Of a DNA stretch of 64,000 bases, positions 36,601-48,600 are shown one piece after another. The notes below the pieces were generated by a model. That model ran no database searches. It was not told the DNA's origin and saw nothing but the letters and a program-made list of their open reading frames with translations. Made by a program: the position numbers and the translations under genes. How positions within the stretch are numbered: the first letter of the stretch is position 1; each line of letters opens with the position of its first letter. The DNA is from Bolinopsis microptera (lineage: Eukaryota > Ctenophora > Tentaculata > Lobata > Bolinopsidae): assembly GCF_026151205.1 (NCBI RefSeq), contig NC_087079.1, forward strand, positions 10,964,635-11,028,634, given 5' to 3'.

Positions 36601-39600
36601 TCTGCTCACTTGTGGCGGGAAATCTATAATAAGCGTTTTCAAATTTCATGGTCATCATCTGTGAAAATTATGTGAAGTGAAGATTATGTAATGTATAAAA
36701 ACTAATAAAATGTTTCTTACCTCGATGAGCTGAAGTCTCTTCCGCTCCTCTTCCAGGACTCGCAGCACCTCAGTTTGGTTGTACATCTGTGCAACTATCT
36801 CTGGGGTTCTACACTCGTTATCTTCCGAAGTTAACGGAACACCGCTGAAAAAGAAGCCAGTTTAGAGAAGGTATTTCATGAATTATTATTTGGGGTTAAA
36901 CATTGGACTTTATCGAGTTATCGGTAAATATTGCCGCTGTCTCAATGGAGTAGTCGGTAACTCGGTGAGGCGATTTGATTTGTCAACTCTCAAAATTTCC
37001 ATCGCAAACAAGAGCTCACATTAACGACTTCAGCATTACTTATTTCCATGAAGTCGTTATAAGAACAACAAATTATGGGTAAAAGCTGCGGTTTTTAAAA
37101 CCCCCGTTCCTGGAAATGATATTAGTAAATCATTTGACGCAAGTCTCCAACGGATTTAAGGAGCATGCAAATAATAACCCATATTTTAAAACACTAACCC
37201 CGGGTCCATATTACGACACTTTACTAACCACTACAATGGTAACAATACGATCTATCTAGTAGATAGAGTTTAGAGAGAACACACAACAGAGAGAGAGAGA
37301 GAGAGAGCGAGATTGCTCACTAGTAATGAGCTCAACTCACAAGCTACACAGAGCTCAGACTGAGAATTAGACCTCTCTCTCTCTATGTACTCCACACACA
37401 CGCTCAACCTCAATATACTCCCTGGAGCCTCCTCCTCCGCCTTTCCATACTGATTAATTAGGTCACGTGACATATGACATATCACCATGACAATACGTCG
37501 CTGTCACCATGGTTACGACGATTTGTTGCCAGGGATATGAGTATTTGTTGGATTTATGGTAAGTTTATTTCAATGTTGTAAATTAATGAGCTTCAAGTCG
37601 TGCATGATTGAGCGGGCCACATGCTGCGCTCGATGAACTGATTATTGAGAACTGCGGACAACTCCATGTAGCAATTTCTATAATGAACTCTGGAGCTTCA
37701 TGAAGCTTAAAGGTAAGACTTACAGCGTTCGAAGAGCATGGACGAAGAAGTCAGGTACTAAAACTAGCGTGAACAAGATATTGTAAGAAACACAGCAGCA
37801 GAGTGAACTTATGTGCAAGGGATAGAACTACAAGAAGTCCAGGTACCCTTACACAAGAACAGCTGTGCCTTCTGTAATCTTAACGATTAGATTCGTTAGG
37901 CTAGTAAATTCTAGCTGATTAGAGAGATCAACCAATCACATGATGTAGTACGGGTCACGTGTTGGCAGACCGCCAATAGGAGCTGGAGACGCCACGAGTT
38001 GAGGGTCATCCAGCTGCCAACTTAAATTGTGTTATGGTGTTAGCTACGCATAAAAATAGACTTAATAAATTTATTGGTGTATTATGTTAACAATATCGTG
38101 GCGATCATTTATGAGTGACTTATGCACTTCAAGGTATCAGTTATTGTTATTATTTTCTTAAACTTGTGACGTCATATTATTATCGGTGGGATTACAGCGA
38201 ATTCGTTACATTTGCAGCTAAATCTCATCTTAGATGTTTAACAGATTTTCTACGGTCGAATACACTTGGCGTCATCTGCATTTAAAATAATCCAGAACTC
38301 TGAAGTTTGCCGTGTGAAGAACAACAATTGTTAATCTACGGACATTGGACAAAAAGACGTTTCCCATCAATAAATTTAATTTTTGAACAGAATGGTGCGT
38401 CAATCTTACCTATCAAGACTGACTGTTTCCGCTTCCCAAGGTTTACAGCATCTAGGAGAAGAAATTGAACTATCGTTGCCAATAGACTCGATCCCCGCAC
38501 TGTCATTGGCTATGGACACGTCACGTGATTCAACAACAGAGTTTTGATTGGAGGTTGTGTTACTAGGGTAACGGAGTCTGCATAAGGATTCCTCGCTACC
38601 AGGCAGATTCTCTGACATGAATTTTTCGTCTAAAAGTTTGGAGAGTTGTTGTAGAGATTCCGAAATATCCTTTGACCTAGGGTTGGAAAGCTGGAAATTC
38701 TGTGACATGGAATGTTTTAAAACAGGCCGACTCTGGGATCCAGGCCTTTGGAGCTGGTGGAAATTCTGAGAAGTTGACCGCTGGATAATATTCTTTGGAC
38801 GGGCTAAAAGTTGGGAGTTGGATCGCCTCAAGTCCTGGAAACTGTGAGAGCTTGTTAATCTAGCAAGCCCATGGTCAACATCTCTCAACGACTCCTCCAT
38901 ATGCCTCAGATTCTCCACAGACTCGTAGTACGAAGGAGGAGGACACTCTTTTCTGGCACACGGGTCGAACCCTGGGGTCCAACACTCCGAGTAGTCCGGG
39001 TCAACTCTACGGGATGCTTGCGGAGTAACGCTAGTTCTGAGATCACGGTAAGAGGAGGTGGTAGCTACTGGTCCTCTGATTACCTCAACTGTGTGGCGTG
39101 GTGTGGTACCCACTGTAGTGGAGACTGGTCGAGGGGTTTGGTAGTCTATTGAGAGGGAACTAGGTCGAGGTCGGGGAAGTAAGGACAGTCTTAGAGCACC
39201 CATGTTCTCGTAGTGGGAGGGTGTGGGTTGAAGGCGAAGTTTCACGTTCTCGTAGGAACAGGTCGGGTCTTTACCTCGGAAATCATCAATGTTCTGATAT
39301 GTGTGATGGTCGCTTTTCTCAGATCTGTTTTCGTAGAGTGGTTCTTTGTCACAAAATAATTCGTCGTCTGATATCGCTGTTGAAACGCTGGAGATTGACA
39401 GCAAACTGTTTCGGAAATCAGAGGAAATGGTTGAGGAGGAACTGAACCGCCTGGTGTAGAAGACACTGGAATCATCATCCTCACCATCGGTGTAGTCTCT
39501 GATGACAGCTGCTTGGTAGGGTGGGATGACACCATCACAGCATGAGCTGGCATCGCTTCCACTTTCGTAAGAAGAGGAGGAGGAGGAGGAGTAGTGGGAT

Positions 39601-42600
39601 CGGGGAGGAGGGTAGTTGGTACAGAGTTCCGTGAAGTCCAGTGGTCTGACACCAACTGACATGATCCCTGGAGAGTCAAGAAAATGAGAATACTTGGAAA
39701 AATAAAGTGTAATCTCACAAACTAATGATACTGGTTAAATATTAAAGTGAGTAAGTTACAAAGTTACAATGATTTCAACCATCATGATTTAAAGTACTAA
39801 ATTACAAAGTTTCTGGCATATTCTCAGACCGCAAATTATTAAAGATTTCATTGTGTCTGATCGAACAAAGCGGATAAAATCATCAGTTCGTACAATGAAA
39901 GTCGCAACTAAACAACTGCTATTGTCCAAACTTACATTTTAACACGAGCAAGATTGTACTAAATCTAAAAAACAAACTCATAAAATTGCAACTATTAATA
40001 AAATGCAGTCTAAAACTAACACGATTTTAAGAAACCTAAAAAATAAATTCGGAGCGAATCCTACTGAAGATACAGTGTACTGCGGAGAGAGTGCCCGGCA
40101 GCGCGACTCAAGCACAACATTGCAAATAAATTACTAACTGACCCTTTGACCAAGACAGAATGTCACATCCACGCAACTTCCACTAACAAATTAAAAATTT
40201 AAGTAAAACTACTTACGTAACACAAAGCAAAATTAGGGAATGCACAGCAGGAGTGCAAACCTTAAGTTAGGTTTGTCACCACTCAATTTTAACCCGACTT
40301 GGCACCAAGGAAACTAAGTTCAAAGTCAGAAAACTACCGGCTCAACAGCATGCTACTTCTCCGGTCAACCAGACACTATTCTAGCTCTAGGAATGGGAAA
40401 TTCGAGGCAAAACTTGGAGGTTTTCAGAAGGGCACATAATATGTTAAACACATGTTGAGGAATGATATTTACGGGGAAGTATGGAGTCTTATAAGTACCG
40501 TGCTACTTAGAACAACCTTTACTGACCTACTAAGATTCTTGTGTTGGCACTACTGATATACTACACTATACTAATGGCTTTGTAAAACTCAACGATTAAT
40601 TTTAAGGCCATAAAACTAGTCTTAGCACCCCTTTGTAAAGCCAACATTAGTAATCAATCCGAGGCGCTAAGAGCTCGACATGTAAATTCTAAAACAATTT
40701 AACGAGCTTTTACAGACCAATGAAAGCTTTTGACTCTAAATCTCTAAAAGGCTCCGCCAATTCATTTCACGGTTCAATACTAACAAAAACCAAGTCAGAA
40801 CAAGAGGCAATAAAGGTGTTAAAAACCGGAGACTCTATAAATAACAGGAGGGTTTGTTTTAACAACTTTAGCTGAAAGGTTAGCTGGTGTATCAGTGACA
40901 CAGCTGAGCTAGACGGAGATACCTCTTCACAGACTCGCACCAGATGCAGCACAATCACCTGAATACTTTGCTAAGGACTTGCCGGACTGGCCCCATCTTA
41001 TGCCGTCTAGCTGCTGATGGAATTAACAATTACTGAATTGACGATATTGATATCGGTAGACGAGATTCGGATCAGATTGATCGAATCGGTTGACGGACTC
41101 TTTGTAACCATGTATATAATATCAACCGATAACCCGAAACCTAATCCTGGTACACAATTGGGCGGGAAGATAAGACGTGAGGTGGGAAGAAGACATAAAA
41201 TATAAATATTATTACGCCGCATTACCCCCTGCCCCTACTCCAATAATCCAGTATCTTTCAATCTGAGAGCAGTATAATAATCAGATTATCAGGCTACCCG
41301 CTCTTCAGCGAGCGAACAAATGATAAACGGTACAGTAATCCGCGGAACTCCGGGGCAAGGAACTTAGGGGGAACTTAAGTGGAACTCAGGGGCGAGGATC
41401 TCTCTTCAACCGATAATATATAAGAATTTACAACACCACCGTGGTTAATATTAGCACTTGCAGTAGGGACTAGAAATATGCATTAGGTGGGGTTAGCAGC
41501 TACCTTAGGTGCGAGGAGGAGGATGGCGCACAGTTGACGTGACTTTTCCAAGAATATGGCATCAACTCCGACACATATTATAGACGAATAATGCGAGCTC
41601 TATTTCCTATTCATATCAGATACAGGGTGCTAATCTAGAGATTAAAAGCCGGAAAATTAAAGCCCGACAGCATGACTCAAATCACGAGTACAACATCAGC
41701 CGTTTTAAATTCGACAGACTCTGACCGCGGGAAGCACAAAATATTGTCAAGATCAAATACAATCCGATTAAAATTATTCAAAGCAGTGACAACACGCTGA
41801 AACACACGCAGAGTAGGAGATATCTATTGACAATTGATAAATGTAGAGTCTAAATACAGCTACTGTAGTTGATGTAGCCGGTAATAATAAGCAGACTATT
41901 GCGGGGGAGGATTGTTTGTAGGTCGTCTAAAGTGAGTCTGAACTGTTCAGACGAGGGTGGCATCCCGGGCTCCCCAGGTGGCATCCAGTATCACTACTTT
42001 GAGTTTGGAGCAAGATCCCGTTATTCCCGGTACAGTGAGTTTAGTTTGGGTGAAGAATATGATGGGTGGGTGAGTTTAATATGTTTTGTAGGATGTTGCA
42101 GGCATTGATAAATACTTGTACAAGTATTACACAATCAGTTGAGAAAATAGTTCTTTAGAAGGAAATTTCGAAAGCATGACCACCAAAAGAAAGTTTATCT
42201 GAAACAATTGTAGCTGTGTAGGAGGTGCTAGCTAAAAGTAGCTGATTCTAGAGTAGGGCGGGACAGTCGGCAAAAGGTTCTGAGGTCACGGTCCGAGAAT
42301 AAAATCAGTATATTCATTATCATTACAGTAGGAGGGGGCTTGTTACTGTTCCTCTTGTTACGAATTAGTAATTACCGGCTGATTCTTATTCATGGTTACC
42401 ATTACGTCTGGCAAGGTTGGCGACAGGCCAATACTCCTCCAACCGTGACGTCACGTGACAGATAATAACGTCACGTGACATGGAGTACTAAACAAGCTGT
42501 TATGGAGAACAAGAGGGTGAAGCGGTTGCTTTGTCTTACGTCGGGACACCACAGTAATCCCTAAATATAGTCCTGATAATCACATCACGTGACATAGCCA

Positions 42601-45600
42601 ACTCAAGGAGGAGAACAAGAAGAGATTATGAATAATGGTTGAAGAGACGAGCAGCGTCTCGCCGTATTATCTGATATTTACACGCCTTGTACTCAATTCA
42701 CTGATCGTTTAGGCCCACTTCTCGCCACCATCTTTTGTTTAATCTGGGACATTTGCAACTACAACTGGACAGAATGGAGCTTATTTTAAACTAGGGTTGA
42801 ATAGATCAAGGACCAATTATTGGAAACAAAACAAAGAAGATTGTATAAGCGGGTCCAGTAACAGGTCCGGCAGCGTGAAGTAGGGATACAATAAGAAACA
42901 GCAAAGTTACTATCTCGAACGGTCGGCAGAACAACTATGAAAATACGGGACCTAAATTGTGTAATTTAGAGGATGAGCTCTCAGAAATTACGTAAAGCTC
43001 TTAACAGATGGTCAAAGAAAATGGAGATTTCTTTCAAGGCCTGATTTTTTGTCTGGTTAGCTGTTAAGTATCTACTCTAAAGTAGCAATTACAAAGAAAA
43101 GCTAGAATTCAGAGAATCTGGGAGAAAATCAAAATGCATACCAAAAGAAGCAACTAAAACCACATATTAACCACAATTATAATCAAAAGGAGACGGTAAT
43201 AGAGTAATAGGAGCTGTGGCTCTTACTTCAGCCGAATGTCGACCATCAACAGGCGAATGAAATGCACGGCTTGCTTACCAATAATTACAATTATTACCAA
43301 TGATATGAGTAGATCGATCGCGAAATCATATCAAATTCCATATAATCAGGGCGCAAATTTAAATTTCAAATCAAAGTATGAACACCCAGTTTCAAGTTCC
43401 AGACAAGGGAAGGGACGGTATAAAGTTCCAATTATAATACCTCTAAGTTAGCCCCGCTAAAGGTGGGGTGGACAGATGAGGTGCCCGAATGACAAGTGTG
43501 GCGGTGTCCTGAAACTGAATAACCACCCACTGTGAGAGACATCCTCATAAACCAATCAGGGGATATCTATTCAAGTAGTACACAATACAGGATCGTTGGT
43601 AACGACTCAATTAGGCCACTAGATACCTAATTAAAGGTCATTTACCAGGTATTTTCACGGGTTCAATGAGCGAGGAATTGTCAGCAGGTGGTAAACAAAG
43701 GTTAACGGCGTTAGGGACACCAAGGGTTGCTTTGTCGTAGCAGTAACCTATAATTCAACTCCAATTCACCAATACCGATCCGGTTGATCGAGTTGGGGAC
43801 TGTAGCAAATTTGCCACAGTTGACTGCTTTTACGGTGAAAACTATGGTATTTCATACCGAAAGGTTGTAATTGATACTCGACAAAAGCGCGAAAACGCTG
43901 AAAAGATTTGCCGCTCTCAACAAATTAGAGAACCTTCAAATCATCACTCAGTCACGAGTCCGGATCAAAGGAAAACTGAACAATGAATATAAAAATAGAA
44001 TTAGACGGATGAAACGCACCATAATTTGAGCATGTTAGGTAGTATTTAAGTAACGGATATAGAGGTGTCAAATATTTACCAAGCAAGTGTATGAGGTGTA
44101 TGAAGTGCGGCCTCTTTGTACCCTAAATGTACACAGAACGTTCAAATACTTTGAAATAGTTCACCTTGCTTTGATCGAAGAAGAATGTCAAACAGGCGTG
44201 GTTTAAATTGGAGGTAATTTACTAAAGAATCAGCAGAGATACTAGATGGAGAGATACTAGATGGAACAATTTTACGATGTGGGTTACTTACTAACTAGGT
44301 AGAGGTTACTAGGTGTTTACTAGGTGGTTACTAAGCTACTAGGCTAGGTCACTAGGTAACGCAGCAGATTTATTGAGGAGCTCGCACAAATACTGCAAAT
44401 ACTGAAGACAAGAGTGCACACAATTTCACGAATTGCGAAAATTAGCCGTTACATTACTTTTTGAGGAAAAAACGATTCTAATGTCAAATTTAGTGTGGAA
44501 AAAGAAGGTCTCCCATTCATCAAAATCAGAAGTCTCATCGAATAGACTCAAATCTAATTGAATCCAAGTTCACGATATTTAAAGGCTTCGCAGACCAATC
44601 TTAAATTTCAATCTTAATCCTTATAATCTCATACTGAAGTAAATTTAACTCGATGGTTATCGTAGTTGTAAGTGTATAATTAGTAAGGAATCTGTCTACA
44701 GACCAATCTGCCGACAAAATAAGATCAGCAAAGAGTGGCGAGCGCCGCTTGAATACCAGGGCCCCAGTGGGCCCCGGGGGTGACCCAGTAGCGGGACCGG
44801 TGGTGGTGACCCAGGCAAACAATGGTTTAGGGAGGAGGAGCTCCACGGTGCAGGCTGGAGGGCAGGCTGGGGGTCACGTTCAGAGCAATGACCCAACCAC
44901 GAGATCCTATTTTTACTGGATATGATGTCGTTAATGAAGATATGTAGAGCATCATAATATCTTGATTCATATCATTATAAGAGGTGTAATTATCTATTAT
45001 AATTATAATTGAATGGTCGTTTGTCTGCTACTATGATATGCATATTGATAGTGGTTTATCAAGGCAAAGCTTAAGAACACAATGGTGCGACTATGTGCAT
45101 GGTTATGGATCCTATTCTAGAATATGCTAATGCAGATTATATACCGCACGTTATACCATATATGGAGTTAAAATAGTTTGCATAACAAACGCTCCACAAG
45201 GCACAAATACACGATAACGTATAATTTCTACGCTCTAAAATATCAGGGCCGAGAAAGCTAGCACCATTACTATTAGGTCGAGGTATAAAACACACAGGGA
45301 AGGACAACAACACACAATAGAAGAACTAGAGCACGTGTAGAGATGAACTAGATCAGAACAAGACTAGGTAAGACTAAAGATTTAACTTTTAAGACTAAAG
45401 GTTATCAATACAGAGTACAGAGTATAGAGTACAGAGTAGAAGAGGATAGAGTAGAGTAGAAGAGGACAGAGTAGAGTTCAAAACAGCACACGACACTAAA
45501 GTACTACAGCACAGTTCAAATAACACGACACGCCTGACTAGCTGTTACTTAGGGATTACAATTTAGAAATTAGGCTCCAAAGTTCCCCCTACATTCAGAG

Positions 45601-48600
45601 CTGTTTGAGCGCAATGAGGGAGACACAGCCCCCTGGTGAGGGTCATCAGCTCCAATGTGGACTACTATTGTGGCCTCTAACGTGGACAGTAGTGATCTGT
45701 AGTCGTTATGGATAAATGATCTCACACTCACGGTAGTGGAACTGTACTACTAATAATCATCATCCCAATCAAGATAGCAGCTGTTGACAGAGCCACACAG
45801 GTGTTTCACCATCACAGTAATTGGTCACATGACCAGAATGGCGATATCGGAAACCGAATCTGGTCAGGGTACGGGGGAGAGGTCAGGATGTGATGTCATG
45901 TTGGTAAGTGTGGGGGTGAGTAATGGAGCTATAACGATTATTTGGGGATTAGTCTGGGAGAGCTATTATTAGATCCCCCATGTTCTATTCGGGGAGGGTT
46001 GCATGATGTTAGGGGATAGTTACAGGGGGTACAGAAAGGTTTGTGAAGGAGTAAAGGGGGGGATATGTTGGCAAGGAACGGGATTGTAGCCAAATCATGC
46101 AACTTGACGATCAGTCACAAAATAAGGAAACGTTTTTACAGCTCAATGTTAAAAGAGTTGGATTTAAATTCAGATTACCATTATGGCTACCATTTCGATT
46201 AAATTGATGATTTAATACATTAGGGGAGGGCTCAAATGCCATTAAAATAGCGTAAAGTAGCGATAATTTCAAAAAATGTAACCCTAGACTCAGAATTCAG
46301 GCAAAGAAGTGGGATTACGGAGTCGCTGAAGCTAGAAACTCGTCTCAAACGTCACGGTGTTTAGTAGGGAGCTGGGATATTTCATCGGAGTAAACGCGTA
46401 GGAGAAATAGAATTTTGAGCTAAAATCTAGATTATCTTAGTATTTCCTATAACTGTGTACCTTAGTTCCCAAAAATTTGTGTGCCATTATATTGAGCACA
46501 ATTTATTTGAGCCCGAAAAATTTGGGCAGAAAATTTGAACTCATTTGGGCGACCGAAAATTTGGGCACAAATTCTTCGAAAAATGAACGGTTTTCCACTA
46601 AAATTTCAGTTAAATATTTGCCTTAGTTCATTATTATTCCTTATTATTCCAGTCATTTTGCTTTCAATTTTAAGCATGAAGGTGGTAGTCTGAGTTGTTT
46701 CACATTATGAAATTTACGATCTGCCCAGTAACTACTAAAAAATACAGTGATGATGGCACAGTACAAAATGATAGATATACAATAGTGATATTTAGTCTCT
46801 CAATCAGATAGTTTAGTCTACTTACACTTAGCATATCTTATCATACCCCTTTCACATACAATGATCATTATGACGCCTCACCAGATAAGGAAAGGCTTTG
46901 AGAAGTCGGGTATAACTGATGCTTGTAGATCAGACTTTACGGTTGATGATAATTCATTTGCAGATCTTGTTTAAATCTCTAGCTATCCGTACCTCTAGCC
47001 ATTTGTTTTATTAGTAGCTGTTAGCTATTCCTGTTATTTCTATTCATTTAAAATATAATTTCGCTGGATTGTACAACTTTCGTCTTGGTAGATTCCAAAC
47101 ACAAGGAAATTTTCCTTCTGGTTGGTAATATACTCAATGATGGGAGTATAGTGTATTGGCTATGCCCCGCTTACTAGTTTAGCTCTTTCTAGTCCCCTGC
47201 TACACGGCATGTAAACAGGGATTGGCTAGTTAGAGGCGGTCCGTGTAGGCCTTACACTGTGCTTTCAGCAACACTCATAAGCCTTTTTACTTGGTCAAGC
47301 CATGAATGACAGATTAGAAAACTAAAATTTCAAATATTATTTCACTTGGATATGAAGAAAAAGCCATCTTTCTATAGATTTCAGGGCCACAGGCCAAATG
47401 CCAAAAGTTTGGTTAGCAACAAATTTAGCAGACGGAAAAGATTTATGCAATTAATTTGGTCTGCAAAAAATTTGGGCGAGAGGCCCGCTCAAATTTTTTG
47501 TCGCCCAAATTTTTGGGAATTAAGGTACTCAACACTTAAAGTATAAAGGAAAAGTAAACCAGACAACTAAAGACCCAGACACTTTGAAACGGAGTAAGCT
47601 GCATTATCGACAACTTTTAGACAACCGTAAGCGAACGCACGGTTAAAACGAATTTAAAACTACAAAATTGGCAGTGTCCATTACAAATTACTTTGATTCA
47701 TCTTGATCGCAGAGCTATCAATAACCAATTCATTAAAGACAGTAGTTAATCAAGCATCACGTTCTATTTTAAACACTCACGCCCTGTATGTAGGAGGCAA
47801 CAGAGCACACAAACAAAACTCCAACATTGTATTACAGCACTTTTTATTATCAACTCTCTGTTCAATCACTGTGTATTATTTTACCGTTAACGCGTGATAT
47901 GACGCGTGTTAGATGAGTTAGGGGAACTACCCCTGGGAAATTCTTAAAACAGAATAGAAAAGAATCTATAGATGACAACTCAAAAAATGAGAAAATGCCA
48001 ACAATGTCATAGTAATGGGATAATTTAGCATAATTCCGCATATATTCATAAGAAGATAAGTCGCGGTGTCAAGATAACAACTCATAAATTGCATCTACAA
48101 ATAGACGGAATTAGAAACCAGCCGAATAGAAGGCCAGTGTTTAAAACACTATTTAGCAAACAAGTTAAACCAAACTAAAGAGTTAAACTCGGGCAGCCGC
48201 ATCCAAAGTGTGTCGCCGTGTCGGTAACGGAATACTGTGAGCAGACATGTAACATCAGCTTGATACCAATGATCTGGAAACTGTGATCAGTACCAATTGA
48301 TGTAAAATGAGAAAACTTCGACTTTAATTGATTCAGTTAGACACCGATCCAAACAGCGCCGTTATTTGGATCGGTCTTTACTGGGTCAATTAAAGTGGTT
48401 ATTAACGGGTGCTAACTGCCCGATAATGATTTGTAGAAAAAACTGTGCTAGAAAGTATAATTGAAACAGGAGGTACTGAAAGAGGCCGATAAAACAAGAA
48501 GTGTAAAAGTTGACTGTTTAGTAATTATCAATTAACACAATACAGAGACTAGACAGTGCAGTATCGGAGGATGGAAGAGTGCAATTAAGTGGAACAGCTC

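Noticed and set aside
37270-37488. 72-codon minus frame
   Set aside because: Overlaps GA/CT simple repeats and lacks good splice sites; the adjoining exons match each other without it.
40767-40958. Minus frame with a 36-nt exon-like core (acceptor and GTATCT donor)
   Set aside because: Its phase does not fit the 39667 exon and the peptide matches no ankyrin pattern.
47346-47546. 66-codon + frame in the TIR element
   Set aside because: Mostly formed by subterminal AAATTTGGGC repeats; not a transposase.
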